Assembly (NCBI RefSeq): GCF_003634935.1
Contig: NZ_RBXO01000001.1
Span: 1,327,501 to 1,391,500, forward strand
From: Saccharothrix australiensis
GTDB lineage: Bacteria > Actinomycetota > Actinomycetes > Mycobacteriales > Pseudonocardiaceae
Length of the DNA: 64,000 nucleotides
Direction of reading: 5' to 3'
Translations under genes and position numbers: made by a program
The notes under the pieces: generated by a model
Seen by the model: only the letters and a program-made list of their open reading frames with translations
What the model was told of the DNA's origin: nothing
The model's database searches: none
In this document: positions 25,083-34,747 of the stretch, in pieces
Layout of the letters: each line of letters opens with the position of its first letter
How positions within the stretch are numbered: position 1 is the first letter of the stretch

Positions 25083-25610
25083 ATGCCCGAACCGCAGGTG
25101 GAGGTACGGCGTAGTGCTCGGCGCCGTCGCATGGTGAGCGCGTACCGCGAGGGGGACACCGTCGTCGTCCTGCTGCCGGCGCGCATGAGCAAGACCGAGG
25201 AGAAGCACTGGGTGGCGGAGATGCTCAGCCGCCTGCAGCGCAGCGAGACCCGCCGGCGCTCACCCACCCGCACGTCCGACGCCGCGCTGCTCGCCCGCTG
25301 CGAGGAGCTGGCCGACCGGTACCTCGACGGCGTGCAGCCGAGCAGCGTGCGCTGGGTGCCGCCGATGCGGACGAGGTGGGCGTCGTGCACGCCGGCCGAG
25401 GGCACCATCCGGATCAGCGAACGGCTCCGCGACGTGCCCGCGTGGGTGCTGGACTACGTGCTGGTGCACGAACTGGCGCACCTGCGCGTGCCGGGGCACG
25501 GCAAGGACTTCTGGGACCTGGTGCACCGGTACCCGAAGTCCGAGCGGGCCATCGGGTACCTGGAGGGCTTGTCGGCGGCGGCCGGCCTGGGCATCACCGA
25601 GGAGGACTAG
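25083..25610 (+). CDS. M48-like metallopeptidase (YgjP/DUF45 type)
   Basis: A 175-residue zinc peptidase domain with the motif VLVHELAHLRVPGHGKDFW near residues 136-154: the HExxH zinc site plus the downstream His used by YgjP-type proteins. The preceding RWASCTPAEGTIRISERL is also typical of DUF45/WLM-like peptidases. It is predicted cytoplasmic with no signal peptide. Substrates are unknown. The ATG start is clear. Confidence 0.88.
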   Translation: MPEPQVEVRRSARRRRMVSAYREGDTVVVLLPARMSKTEEKHWVAEMLSRLQRSETRRRSPTRTSDAALLARCEELADRYLDGVQPSSVRWVPPMRTRWASCTPAEGTIRISERLRDVPAWVLDYVLVHELAHLRVPGHGKDFWDLVHRYPKSERAIGYLEGLSAAAGLGITEED

Positions 25611-25679
25611 CGCCCGCTCGCCGGACGGGCCGCCACCGGCCGCCACGTCCGGGCAGCCGAACCGGCCCGGTCGCGGCGG

Positions 25680-26984
25680 CTACTCGTCCCCGCCCTCGTC
25701 CTTCCCGTCCTGCTCGCGCAGCGTGCGCTCCAGCTCCGCCATCGGGTCCTCCAGGGCCTTGCGCGTCCGGCCGAACCGCTCCGCGAACTCCATCGGGTCG
25801 TCCAGGTCGGCGGCCGACGGCACCAGGTCCGGGTGCTCCCAGACGCCGTCCCGCTGCTCGATCCCGTGCTGGTCGCCCAGCAGCTTCCACAGCGCCGCCG
25901 CCGACCGGTGCCGGCGCGGGCGCAGCTCCAGGCCCACCAGGGTCGCGAACGTCTGCTCCGCCGGACCGCCGGACGCCCGCCTGCGCCGCAGCGTCTCGCG
26001 CAGCGCCTCGGCACCGGGCAGGCGCTCGCCGACGGCGTCCGCCACCACGACGTCCACCCAGCCCTCGACCAGCGCCAACAGGGTCTCCAGGCGCGCCAGC
26101 GCGGCCTTCTGCTCGGGCGTGGTCTGCGGTTCGAGCATCCCCGACTTCATGGCCTCCTCGATGGAGGCCGGGTTCGCCGGGTCGACCTGGCCCGCGAGCT
26201 GCTCCAGCGCCGAGGTGTCGACCTTGATGCCCCGCGCGAACTCCTCCACGGTGTCCAGCAGCCGCTGCCGCAGCCACGGCACGTGGCTGAACAGCCGCTG
26301 GTGCGCGGCCTCGCGCGCGGCGAGGAACACCAGCACCTCGCTGGCCGGCCGCTCCAGGCCCTCGGTGAACTTCTCGATGTTCGCGGGCAGCAGCGCCGCC
26401 GTGCCCTCCGGACCCAGGGGCAGGCCCACCTCGGTCGACGTCAGCACCTCGGAGCCAAGCTGCGCCAGCGCGCCGCCCAGCTGCGAGCCGAACGCCATGC
26501 CGCCCATCTGGCCGAGCATGGACAGCAGCGGACCCGCCGCCTCCTTCGCCTCGGCGGGCATCGCCTCCACCCACGCGCCGGACACGCGCCGCGCCACCGG
26601 GTCGCACAGCCGCTGCCACGTCGGCAGCGTGCGCTCCACCCAGTCGCGCGCGCTCCAACCCTCGGACCTCGTGGTGCCTGCGGGCAGCGCCGTCGCGGGG
26701 TCGAGCCACATCTCCGCCAGGTGCACCGCGTCGGCCACGGCGCTGCTCTGGTCCGGGGTGAACCCGATGCCGCCCTTCCCGGCCAACTGCTGCAAGGCGA
26801 TCTGCTTCGCCAGGTCGTAGTTGACGGGACCGGACGACGTGCCCGCGTTGCTGAACATCGCGCCGAGCTGGCTCAGCATCGCGCCGAGCTGGTTGAAGTC
26901 GAACGGGTTGCCCGCCGGCTCCTCCGGTTTGCGGCCTCGGTCGTCGGGGTCCTGCGGGCTGAACCCGAAGGGCACGTCACTCAT
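25680..26984 (-). CDS. DUF2342 family zincin-like protein
   Basis: A 434-residue protein. The central signature is LAAREAAHQRLFSHVPWLR near residues 219-237 and LVEGWVDVVVAD near residues 321-332, the conserved pair in the DUF2342 putative zinc-dependent metalloprotease family (Rv3195-like). The canonical HExxH is replaced by EAAH, as in the whole family. The N-terminus is Pro/Gly-rich. The mycobacterial homologue lies in the same order beside the PDZ-Lon protease gene, to which this gene is divergent (82 nt apart), implying shared control. Confidence 0.88.
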   Translation of the reverse strand: MSDVPFGFSPQDPDDRGRKPEEPAGNPFDFNQLGAMLSQLGAMFSNAGTSSGPVNYDLAKQIALQQLAGKGGIGFTPDQSSAVADAVHLAEMWLDPATALPAGTTRSEGWSARDWVERTLPTWQRLCDPVARRVSGAWVEAMPAEAKEAAGPLLSMLGQMGGMAFGSQLGGALAQLGSEVLTSTEVGLPLGPEGTAALLPANIEKFTEGLERPASEVLVFLAAREAAHQRLFSHVPWLRQRLLDTVEEFARGIKVDTSALEQLAGQVDPANPASIEEAMKSGMLEPQTTPEQKAALARLETLLALVEGWVDVVVADAVGERLPGAEALRETLRRRRASGGPAEQTFATLVGLELRPRRHRSAAALWKLLGDQHGIEQRDGVWEHPDLVPSAADLDDPMEFAERFGRTRKALEDPMAELERTLREQDGKDEGGDE

Positions 26985-27065
26985 GCCCCCACGGTACGCG
27001 GGCCGGGGTGCCCGCGCGGGACCGGTTCGCCCACGGCGTGCGAGGGTGGTCGTACCCTGTCGACC

Positions 27066-28151
27066 GTGAGCGAAGGCACCGACACCGCCGTGGACCAGCC
27101 GACGGCCCGACCGGCCCGCCCCCGGCGCGGCTTGACCAGGCGCACGTGGACGCTCGTGATCAGCTTGGTGCTGGTCCTCGTGCTCGGCATGCTCGGCGGG
27201 TTCGCGCGGGTGCCTTACGTGGCGCTGGGTCCCGGCCCGACCTACAACACGCTGGGACAGGTCAACGGCGCCGACGTGGTGCAGGTGGAGGGTCAGGAGA
27301 CGTTCCCGACCAACGGCACGCTCACCATGACCACCGTGTCGGTCACCGACGACGTGTCGCTGTTCGGCGCGCTCGGCCTGTGGATCAGCGGTCGGTACGC
27401 GCTCGCGCCCCGCGAGGAGTTCTTCCGGCCCGGCGAGTCCGAGCAGCAGGTGCGCGACCAGAACGTGAAGGCGTTCCAGGACTCCCAGACCAGCGCGGAG
27501 GTCGCCGCCCTGCGCTACCTGGACTACCCGGTGAAGGTCGTCGCCGCCGAGATCACCAAGGGCAGCGCGGCGGACAACGTGATCCAGCCCAACGACCGGC
27601 TGCTCAACGTCAACGGCCGGGACGTCGCCGGCTACGAGGACGTCCGCGCCGCGCTGGAGAGCACCAAGCCGGGCGACCAGGTCGACATCACCTTCCAGCG
27701 CGAGTCCGCCCGGCAGACCGCCCGGATCACCCTGGGCAAGGTCGAGGACCGGCCGACCGGGTTCCTCGGCGTTCTGCCGGTGGACCGCGCCGACGTCCCG
27801 TTCGACGTCAAGATCAGCCTGGCCGACGTCGGCGGCCCGTCCGCCGGCCTGCTGCTGGCCCTGTCCATCGTGGACAAGCTGACGCCGGGCGAGCTGAACG
27901 GCGGCCTGCCGATCGCGGGCACCGGCGAGATCAACGACCAGGGCGAGGTCGGCCGGATCGGCGGCATCACCTTCAAGATGGTCGCGGCGCGCGAGAGCGG
28001 CGCGACCACCTTCCTGGTGCCCGCGGGCAACTGCGACGAGGCCAAGCAGCACGCGCCCGAGGGGCTGCGGCTGGTCAAGGTGGAGAAGCTGGACGACGCC
28101 GTGACCTCGCTGAAGGCGCTGGTCGCCGGCCAGGACACGCCCACCTGCTGA
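27066..28151 (+). CDS. Membrane-anchored PDZ/Lon-like serine protease
   Basis: A 361-residue protein: a single N-terminal membrane anchor (residues about 27-50), an extracytoplasmic region, a PDZ domain (TKGSAADNVIQPNDRLLNVN near residues 165-184), and a C-terminal Lon-type proteolytic domain. The catalytic Ser/Lys dyad appears as GGPSAGLLLALS near residue 257 and GRIGGITFKMVAA near residue 297. It corresponds to Rv3194c in Mycobacterium. It probably cleaves envelope or membrane proteins; the substrate is unknown. The start is GTG 27066. Confidence 0.92.
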   Translation: MSEGTDTAVDQPTARPARPRRGLTRRTWTLVISLVLVLVLGMLGGFARVPYVALGPGPTYNTLGQVNGADVVQVEGQETFPTNGTLTMTTVSVTDDVSLFGALGLWISGRYALAPREEFFRPGESEQQVRDQNVKAFQDSQTSAEVAALRYLDYPVKVVAAEITKGSAADNVIQPNDRLLNVNGRDVAGYEDVRAALESTKPGDQVDITFQRESARQTARITLGKVEDRPTGFLGVLPVDRADVPFDVKISLADVGGPSAGLLLALSIVDKLTPGELNGGLPIAGTGEINDQGEVGRIGGITFKMVAARESGATTFLVPAGNCDEAKQHAPEGLRLVKVEKLDDAVTSLKALVAGQDTPTC

Positions 28152-28230
28152 CCCGGCCCCGACACGTCCGGGACGTCGTCGGAGCCGGTGCCCGCGCGCT
28201 CCGGGGCCGCCGGAGCACCGCACCGCCGGG

Positions 28231-28770
28231 TCAGGGCTTCAGCGTCTCCAGCAGCGCGTTGGTGAGGTTCGGGGCCAGCTCCGGGTGCTCCACGACCTCC
28301 TCGGGCACCTCCGCGGTGCCGCGCAGCCGCAGCACGCACGCCGCCGAGCCGTCCCGCAGCACGGCCGCCACCAGGCGCGCCTCCCGCCGCTGCGGGTGCT
28401 CCGCCGCGAACTGCCGCGCCGCCTCGTCGTCGAGGTCCTCGGACAGCTCCGGCTCGGCGTCCGGCGGCAGCACGACGATCTCCTGCGCCAACGCGCACCC
28501 GCGCACCGCGTCCGGCCAGGCGATGCCCGCCAGGGCCTCGTCCAGCTCGGCGGACGGCAGCGCGTCCTGCGCGATCGGCGTCAGCGGCGAGGCCACCGGG
28601 TCCAGCTGACCGGCCAACTCCGGCTGCTGGATGAGCAGGTCGGCGGTCGGCACCAGGGCGAACAGCTGCGGGCCCTGGTCCCAGCCCGCGGTGGACACGA
28701 ACTCCTCGACCTCGCGGGCCACGGCGGGCAGCGCGACGGGCGGCGTTTCACTGGCTGACACGCCCGACAT
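28231..28770 (-). CDS. PPA1309 family protein
   Basis: A 179-residue acidic protein resembling the actinobacterial PPA1309 family: LPAVAREVEEFVSTAGWDQG near the N-terminus and the middle segment IAWPDAVRGCALAQEIVVLP. Family function is unknown. ATG 28770 is preferred over an earlier start that would add four residues. It is convergent with the PDZ protease gene and divergent from the UPF0182 gene. Its place in this conserved cluster suggests an envelope-related role, but nothing in the sequence shows it. Confidence 0.85.
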   Translation of the reverse strand: MSGVSASETPPVALPAVAREVEEFVSTAGWDQGPQLFALVPTADLLIQQPELAGQLDPVASPLTPIAQDALPSAELDEALAGIAWPDAVRGCALAQEIVVLPPDAEPELSEDLDDEAARQFAAEHPQRREARLVAAVLRDGSAACVLRLRGTAEVPEEVVEHPELAPNLTNALLETLKP

Positions 28771-28876
28771 CGTCCCACCCACCCGAAACGGGCGACCGAA
28801 CGGGGAACCCGGGGCGGCCTCCGTACAGTTGGACAGAACGTACGAAAGCCATTACCGCGATCCAGGAGCGTGCCCA

Positions 28877-31858
28877 GTGGCCACTCGGCCCCCGGTCGGA
28901 CTGCCCAGGCTGTCCCGTCGAAGCCGGATTCTGCTCATCGTCGGTGCGGTGGTCCTGGTCGGTCTGATCACCGGCTCCAGGTTGCTCGGCACCTACGTCA
29001 ACTGGTTGTGGTTCGGCGAGGTCGGCTACCGCAGCGTCTACGGCACCATGCTGGCGACCCGGTTCGGGTTGTTCTTCGCCGTGGGCCTGCTGGTGGGCGG
29101 CCTCGTCGCGCTCAACCTGTTCCTCGCCTACCGCACCCGGCCGGTGTTCGTGCCGGTGTCGGGGCCGGACGACCCGGTGGCCCGCTACCGCGCGGTGGTG
29201 ACCCGGCGGATGAAGCTGTTCGCGATCGGCCTGCCCGCGCTGGTCGGCGTCATCGCGGGCACCTCGGCGCAGGGCGAGTGGCAGCGGTTCCAGCTGTTCG
29301 CCAACGCCACCCCGTTCAACGCGACCGACGCCGAGTTCCAGCACGACATCGGCTTCTACGCGTTCCAGCTGCCGTTCTACACGTGGCTGCTGTCGTGGCT
29401 GTTCATCGCCACGGCGGTGTCGTTCGTCGGCGCGGTGGTGGCGCACTACCTGTTCGGCGGCATCCGGCTGGCCGGTCGCGGCGGGCAGCTCTCCGGGCCG
29501 GCGCGCGCGCACCTGTCCATCGTGGCGGGCGTGTTCGTGCTGCTCAAGGCGGTGGCGTACTTCTTCGACCGGTACCAGCTGCTGTTCTCCGACCGGAACG
29601 ACAAGTTCCACGGCGCCACCTACACCGACCTGAACGCGGTGCTGCCGGCCAAGCTGATCCTGCTGTGCATCGCGGTGTTCTGCGCGATCGCCTTCTTCGT
29701 CGGCGCGGTGCTCCGCAACCTCCAGCTGCCCGCCATCGCGACCGTGCTGCTGGTGCTGTCCAGCATCCTGGTCGGCGCGGCGTGGCCCGCGGTGCTGGAG
29801 CAGTTCTCGGTGCGGCCCAACGCCAACGAGAAGGAAGCCGAGTCGATCAGCCGGAACATCCTCGCGACCAAGGACGCGTTCGGGCTGACCGACGACAAGG
29901 TCGAGACAAAACCGTACGAGGGCAAGCAGAACGTCTCGCTGGACGAGCTGAAGAACGACCAGGCGACGATGGGGAACGTGCGGCTGCTCGACCCCGCGGT
30001 GATCTCCAAGACGTTCACCCAGTTCCAGCAGCTGCGGCCGTTCTACGCGTTCCCGGAGAAGCTCGACGTCGACCGGTACAAAGTGGACGGCGAGCTCCAG
30101 GACTACATCGTCGCGGTCCGCGAGCTGCAGACCTCGGGCATCCCGCAGGGCCAGCGCGACTGGATCAACCAGCACCTCATCTACACCCACGGCAACGGCA
30201 TGGTGTTCGCCGAGGCCAGCAAGGTGAACTCGCCCGCGGACGAGGGCGGCAACGGCGGCTACCCGGTATTCCAGGTCGCCGAGGTCGACCAGGACGGCAA
30301 GGTCAAGCCGGGCCCGTTCGGCGTCCAGCAGCCGCGCACCTACTTCGGTGAGCTGGGCAGCCGGTCGGACTACGCGATCGTCGGCGGTCGCGGCGGCGAC
30401 GCGCCGGGCGAGTACGACACCGACCGCGCGCAGTACACCTACGACGGCAAGGGCGGCGTGCGGATCGGCGGCCTGTTCAACAAGCTGGTCTTCGCCGCCG
30501 CCTACGGCGAGCGGAACATCCTGTTCAACTCGGCCATCGGCGACGACTCGCGGATCATCTTCAACCGCCACCCGCGCGACCGCGTGGAGGCCGTGGCGCC
30601 GTGGCTGACCGTGGACGCCGACCCGTACCCCGCGGTGGTGGACGGCCGCATCACGTGGATCGTCGACGGCTACACGACGCTGGAGAACTACCCGTACGCG
30701 CGCCGCACGTCGCTGGCGTCGGCCACGAACGACTCGCTGCCCGGCGTCGCGCAGCAGCCGAACAAGGAGATCAGCTACATCCGCAACTCCGTCAAGGCCA
30801 CTGTGGACGCCTACGACGGCACGGTGACCCTGTACGAGATGGATCAGAAGGACCCGGTGCTCAAGGCGTGGATGGGGGTCTTCCCCGGCACGGTGAAGCC
30901 GAGCAGCGAGATGTCGCAGTCGCTGCGCGAGCACCTGCGCTACCCGGAGGACCTGTTCAAGGTCCAGCGCGACACGCTGGCGCGCTACCACGTCGACCAG
31001 CCGCGCGACTTCTACTCCGGCGTCTCGTTCTGGGGCGTGCCGTCCGACCCGGCGATCGACAACGTCACGTCGGCCGAACAGCAGCAGCAGAACAGCCAGC
31101 AGCAGCGCGACCAGCAGCCGCCGTTCTACGTGCTGGCCGGTGACCCGACCGGCGACCCGAGCAAGGTGAGCTTCCAGCTGACCAGCTCGCTGGTGCGGCA
31201 GAACCGCGAGTTCATGGCGTCGTACGTGAGCGTGCGGTCGGACCCGGACAACTACGGCAAGATCAGCGTGCTGACCTTGAACAACGAGGCCAAGGGACCG
31301 CAGCAGATCCAGACCCAGTTCCTCACCTCGGGTGAGGTCAGCGGCGAGCTGAACCTGCTGACCCAGCGGCAGACGAAGGTGGTGTACGGCAACCTGCTGA
31401 CCCTCCCGGTCGGCGGCGGCCTGCTCTACGTGGAGCCCATCTACATCGAGCGGGCCAGCCAGAACACCCAGTTCCCGCAGTTGTTCAAGGTGCTGGTGAG
31501 CTTCGGCGACAAGGTCGGGTACGCCTCGACGCTGAAGGAGGCGCTGGAGAAGGTGCTGACCGGCGCGGCGGCGCAGCTGCCCGACCAGACCGGCACACCG
31601 CAGACCGGCACGCCGACGACGACGCCCACGGCGCCGAACGGCACCGGGCAGAGCCCCGAGCTGCAACAGGCCGTCCGGGACATCCAGGGCGCCCTGGCCG
31701 CCATCAAGGCCGCGCAGACCAGCGGTGACTTCGCAGCGCTCGGCAACGCCTACAAGGCGCTGGACGAGGCGACGAAGAAGTTCGAGTCCGCGAGCGCGGC
31801 GGCGAACACGCAGCCGCCGCAGCAGACGTCGGTGCCGCCGACGACGCCGACCGGCTGA
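28877..31858 (+). CDS. UPF0182 family large membrane protein
   Basis: A 993-residue protein with about seven transmembrane helices in the first 320 residues (e.g. ILLIVGAVVLVGLITGSRLL) and a long extracytoplasmic domain. Family strings include TYVNWLWFGEVGYRSVYGTM near residue 43 and GERNILFNSAI near residue 547. The C-terminus has a Thr/Pro-rich linker and an acidic helix. Homologues (Rv3193c) are conserved in actinobacteria and cyanobacteria but uncharacterised. GTG 28877 has a ccaggag site. It closes the conserved cluster that starts at uvrD2. Confidence 0.93.
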   Translation: MATRPPVGLPRLSRRSRILLIVGAVVLVGLITGSRLLGTYVNWLWFGEVGYRSVYGTMLATRFGLFFAVGLLVGGLVALNLFLAYRTRPVFVPVSGPDDPVARYRAVVTRRMKLFAIGLPALVGVIAGTSAQGEWQRFQLFANATPFNATDAEFQHDIGFYAFQLPFYTWLLSWLFIATAVSFVGAVVAHYLFGGIRLAGRGGQLSGPARAHLSIVAGVFVLLKAVAYFFDRYQLLFSDRNDKFHGATYTDLNAVLPAKLILLCIAVFCAIAFFVGAVLRNLQLPAIATVLLVLSSILVGAAWPAVLEQFSVRPNANEKEAESISRNILATKDAFGLTDDKVETKPYEGKQNVSLDELKNDQATMGNVRLLDPAVISKTFTQFQQLRPFYAFPEKLDVDRYKVDGELQDYIVAVRELQTSGIPQGQRDWINQHLIYTHGNGMVFAEASKVNSPADEGGNGGYPVFQVAEVDQDGKVKPGPFGVQQPRTYFGELGSRSDYAIVGGRGGDAPGEYDTDRAQYTYDGKGGVRIGGLFNKLVFAAAYGERNILFNSAIGDDSRIIFNRHPRDRVEAVAPWLTVDADPYPAVVDGRITWIVDGYTTLENYPYARRTSLASATNDSLPGVAQQPNKEISYIRNSVKATVDAYDGTVTLYEMDQKDPVLKAWMGVFPGTVKPSSEMSQSLREHLRYPEDLFKVQRDTLARYHVDQPRDFYSGVSFWGVPSDPAIDNVTSAEQQQQNSQQQRDQQPPFYVLAGDPTGDPSKVSFQLTSSLVRQNREFMASYVSVRSDPDNYGKISVLTLNNEAKGPQQIQTQFLTSGEVSGELNLLTQRQTKVVYGNLLTLPVGGGLLYVEPIYIERASQNTQFPQLFKVLVSFGDKVGYASTLKEALEKVLTGAAAQLPDQTGTPQTGTPTTTPTAPNGTGQSPELQQAVRDIQGALAAIKAAQTSGDFAALGNAYKALDEATKKFESASAAANTQPPQQTSVPPTTPTG

Positions 31859-31910
31859 CCTGCGGGAAGAGGTGGGTCGGGTGGTCCGGGACACGTTCCG
31901 GCCACCCGAT

Positions 31911-31940
31911 TTGCCTTTCCGGGTAACCCCGGCGTAGAGT
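31911..31940 (+). promoter_or_regulatory. Promoter of the first initiator tRNA gene
   Basis: TTGCCT (31911-31916) and TAGAGT (31935-31940) separated by 18 nt form a good SigA-type promoter ending 11 nt before the tRNA 5' end. The second tRNA copy has a TATAGT box at 32292-32297, 13 nt before its own 5' end, with no clear -35. Confidence 0.6.
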
Positions 31941-31951
31941 TCACATTACAA

Positions 31952-32025
31952 CGCGGGGTGGAGCAGCTCGGTAGCTCGCTGGGCTCATAACCCAGAGGTC
32001 GCAGGTTCAAATCCTGTCCCCGCTA
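31952..32025 (+). tRNA. tRNA-fMet (CAT), copy 1
   Basis: A 74-nt cloverleaf with anticodon CAT in the loop ctcataa. The three consecutive G-C pairs in the anticodon stem (tGGG/CCCa) and the unpaired first base (C1 opposite T72) are hallmarks of the initiator tRNA. The CCA end is not encoded. Confidence 0.95.
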
Positions 32026-32034
32026 CAAAGTCGG

Positions 32035-32070
32035 GAAGCCCTGTCCGCGGAATGCGCGGACGGGGCTTTT
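32035..32070 (+). terminator. Terminator after tRNA-fMet copy 1
   Basis: Arms aagccctgtccgcg and cgcggacggggctt pair with one mismatch around a short loop and are followed by ttcc. The following stretch to 32290 is GC-rich with hairpins (gggggcgcggccccc) and no supported gene. Confidence 0.75.
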
Positions 32071-32310
32071 CCGCTATTGCGTCGGGGGCGCGGCCCCCGA
32101 ACCCCGCGCAGGGCGGGCGTCGCCCCCCTGCACCCCCCTTGGCTGGGCGCGTCGCGTCGTCGGCTTGCGGAAGCCGCGACGGATGGCGGCGGAAGTCGTG
32201 CGGTGGTGTCGTGCGGGTCGGTGCGCGGACGGGGCTGACCTGCGGCGGGACGCGGTTCGGGGGGTGGTGCGAAGTGGGTTTTCCAGGTGTGTATAGTTGG
32301 TCTTACCCAA

Positions 32311-32384
32311 CGCGGGGTGGAGCAGCTCGGTAGCTCGCTGGGCTCATAACCCAGAGGTCGCAGGTTCAAATCCTGTCCCCGCTA
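32311..32384 (+). tRNA. tRNA-fMet (CAT), copy 2
   Basis: Identical over the full 74 nt to the copy at 31952, with a separate -10 box and a separate terminator. This makes two independently transcribed initiator tRNA genes 285 nt apart. Confidence 0.95.
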
Positions 32385-32391
32385 CTGCACG

Positions 32392-32429
32392 GAAAGACCC
32401 CCTCTTCGATTTCGGAGAGGGGGTCTTTC
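32392..32429 (+). terminator. Terminator after tRNA-fMet copy 2
   Basis: A perfect 14-bp stem, gaaagaccccctct / agagggggtctttc, with a 10-nt loop. It also faces the convergent small gene at 32441-32638. Confidence 0.8.
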
Positions 32430-32440
32430 GCTTGTCCGGG

Positions 32441-32638
32441 TCAGCTCATGTTCTCCGCCCAGTACTGCGCGCAGACCAGTGAGCACACCCGTCCCTCGCC
32501 GGCGACCGTGCGGTGCCGGCGGATCTGCTTGCCGCACACCATGCACTCGTCCTTGCCGCCTTGTTCGGGTATCGATCCGCTCGCCCACGCCTTCGCGTTC
32601 TTGACGACCTTGTTCTCCATCCACTTGATGCCCACCAC
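32441..32638 (-). CDS. Small Cys4 zinc-finger-like protein
   Basis: A 65-residue protein with CMVCGKQIRRHRTV near residue 32 and RVCSLVCAQYW near residue 50, i.e. two cysteine pairs resembling a compact zinc finger. The N-terminus is hydrophilic and Lys-rich. The GTG start is the farthest upstream in frame. Function unknown. The divergent 370 nt to the PadR gene (32639-33012) holds no further gene that I can support. Confidence 0.6.
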   Translation of the reverse strand: MVGIKWMENKVVKNAKAWASGSIPEQGGKDECMVCGKQIRRHRTVAGEGRVCSLVCAQYWAENMS

Positions 32639-33012
32639 GCACCTCCCAGAGAACTGCCTACAAGGAGTGATGATCCCAGCACACGTGGTATCCGCCAGGC
32701 CAGGAGGCGCACATCACCGTGTTGTGCTAAGCCCGGCGGCCCCGAGCAAGACCAACAGCGCTCCCCGTCACCTCCGCCGGCCGTTCGGGTGAACGCAAAA
32801 GTGCGGTTTCCCTTGCCCGCCAAGCTCTTTCCAGCCGGACTGGACAATTCCGGTCAAGCGGCCGAAAGCGTGGCGTTGATCAGTTCGTGGTCACGGAACG
32901 GAGCTTCCCGTTGCTCCGCTTGGCCCAACCGCACTAGCCCGTGATCAGCCACAGTGGACAGAACGGCTGACCATTGTGGACAGCTGCACCTGAAAGTGGC
33001 ACCGTTGGTGTT

Positions 33013-33513
33013 GTGTCGGACCTGAACGCTACTGCCGCCGCCCTGCTCGGGCTGCTGCACGACGGACCCAAGACCGGTGGCCAGCTCGTGGCTGAGGCCG
33101 GGGAGCGCTTCGGAGCGTTCTTCAGCGTCACCCGCAGCCAGGTCTACCGCGAGCTGCCCGCGTTGGCTGACGCGGGTCTGCTGCGCCTCGGCAAGCAGGG
33201 CCCACGCTCCAGTCAGCAGTACGTCCTGACGGCCGCAGGCAAGAAGGCCTTCAAGAACTGGCTGCTGTCCGAGCCCGGCCCGGACCACCTGCGCAGCCCA
33301 CTCATCCTCCGGCTGGTGCACGCCGGCTCGCTGACCGCCAAGCAGCGGCAATCGCTGGTCGACGCGGCCCGCGCGAGCTACACCGCCGACCAGGAGGCCG
33401 CCCGGACGGCGGTGAAGACCGCGGAGGACGCCTACGCCAAGGCGGTGGCCGAGTTCGCCCTGGCGCACGCCAAGGCCGTGCTCAAGCTGCTCGACGCGAT
33501 CCCCACTGGCTGA
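33013..33513 (+). CDS. PadR family transcriptional regulator
   Basis: A 166-residue winged-helix protein: LLGLLHDGPKTGGQLVAEAG followed by SVTRSQVYRELPALADAGLL (residues about 9-60) is the PadR DNA-binding domain. A long C-terminal helix (residues 110-155) suits dimerisation (the DUF4265/Vir-type tail). The GTG start sits at the beginning of the conserved region. It is placed 51 nt before prfB without obvious functional relation. Ligand and targets are unknown. Confidence 0.85.
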   Translation: MSDLNATAAALLGLLHDGPKTGGQLVAEAGERFGAFFSVTRSQVYRELPALADAGLLRLGKQGPRSSQQYVLTAAGKKAFKNWLLSEPGPDHLRSPLILRLVHAGSLTAKQRQSLVDAARASYTADQEAARTAVKTAEDAYAKAVAEFALAHAKAVLKLLDAIPTG

Positions 33514-33564
33514 CGAGCGCCGACCGGTCGCACTCCGCGGCCGGTCCTGGCGTAATCTTCTGCC

Positions 33565-34668
33565 GTGAACCCGGACGTCGAAGCAGACATCAAGGACCTC
33601 TCCGCCACCCTCGCGAGCATCGAGGCGGTGATGGACCTCGCTGCGCTGCGCGCCCAGGTCGCGGAGCTGGAGGAGGCCGCCGCCAAGCCCGACCTGTGGG
33701 ACGACCAGGAGAAGGCGCAGCGGGTCACCAGCCAGCTCTCGCACAAGCAGGGCGAGCTGCGCCGCGTCGTCGGCCTGCGCGACCGCCTGGACGACCTCGG
33801 CGTGCTCTACGAGCTGGCCGAGGACGAGGGCGACGCGGGCAGCATCGCGGAAGCGGACGCCGAGCGCGCCAAGCTGCGCGAGGAGATCTCCTCGCTGGAG
33901 GTCCGCACCCTGCTGTCCGGCGAGTACGACGAGCGCAACGCCCTGGTCACCATCCGCGCGGAGGCGGGCGGGGTGGACGCGGCCGACTTCGCCGAGATGC
34001 TGCTGCGCATGTACTCGCGGTGGGCCGAGCGCCACGGCTACGGCGTGGACGTGTTCGACACGTCCTACGCGGAGGAGGCGGGCATCAAGTCCGCCACGTT
34101 CCGCGTCACCGCCCCCTACGCGTACGGCACGCTCAGCGTCGAGCAGGGCACCCACCGGCTCGTGCGCATCTCGCCGTTCGACAACCAGGGCCGCAGGCAG
34201 ACGTCGTTCGCGGGCGTCGAGGTCGTGCCCGTGGTGGAGCAGACCGACCACGTCGACATCGACGAGAAGGACCTGCGGGTCGACGTCTACCGCTCGTCCG
34301 GCCCCGGCGGCCAGGGCGTGAACACCACCGACTCGGCGGTGCGGCTCACGCACATCCCGACCGGAATCGTGGTGTCCTGCCAGAACGAGCGCTCCCAGCT
34401 CCAGAACAAGGCCACCGCGATGGCGGTGCTCCAGGCGAAGCTGCTGGAGCGCAGGCGGCAGGAGGAGCAGGCCAAGATGGACGCCCTGAAGGACTCGGGG
34501 TCCAGCTGGGGCAACCAGATGCGCTCCTACGTGCTGCACCCGTACCAGATGGTGAAGGACCTGCGCACCGAGCACGAGGTCGGCAACCCGTCGGCGGTGC
34601 TCGACGGGGAGATCGACCAGTTCCTGGAGGCGGGCATTCGCTGGCGGAAGCAGCAGCAGGGGTCCTGA
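33565..34668 (+). CDS. prfB: Peptide chain release factor 2
   Basis: A 367-residue RF2, which terminates translation at UGA and UAA. The stop-codon-reading tripeptide SPF is present in [14 protein letters not shown] near residues 208-221, and the catalytic GGQ in [20 protein letters not shown] near residues 246-265. The reading frame is continuous, so the programmed +1 frameshift of many bacteria is absent, as in other actinobacteria. GTG 33565 follows a TAATCT box by 6 nt, suggesting a leaderless mRNA. Confidence 0.97.
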   Translation: MNPDVEADIKDLSATLASIEAVMDLAALRAQVAELEEAAAKPDLWDDQEKAQRVTSQLSHKQGELRRVVGLRDRLDDLGVLYELAEDEGDAGSIAEADAERAKLREEISSLEVRTLLSGEYDERNALVTIRAEAGGVDAADFAEMLLRMYSRWAERHGYGVDVFDTSYAEEAGIKSATFRVTAPYAYGTLSVEQGTHRLVRISPFDNQGRRQTSFAGVEVVPVVEQTDHVDIDEKDLRVDVYRSSGPGGQGVNTTDSAVRLTHIPTGIVVSCQNERSQLQNKATAMAVLQAKLLERRRQEEQAKMDALKDSGSSWGNQMRSYVLHPYQMVKDLRTEHEVGNPSAVLDGEIDQFLEAGIRWRKQQQGS

Positions 34669-34747
34669 TCGATCAAGCCGCCGTTTCGTCCGGGGTTCGC
34701 CGGGCGAGACGGCGGCTTTACCCAGGCCACCGGTAGACTCCCCCGTC

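Noticed and set aside
28748..31894. A 1,048-codon minus-strand frame opposite the UPF0182 gene
   Set aside because: Antisense shadow; no conserved motif, low-complexity His/Val/Arg-rich translation.
33565..34668. Programmed frameshift in prfB
   Set aside because: The frame is continuous from the start codon; no in-frame UGA near codon 25.
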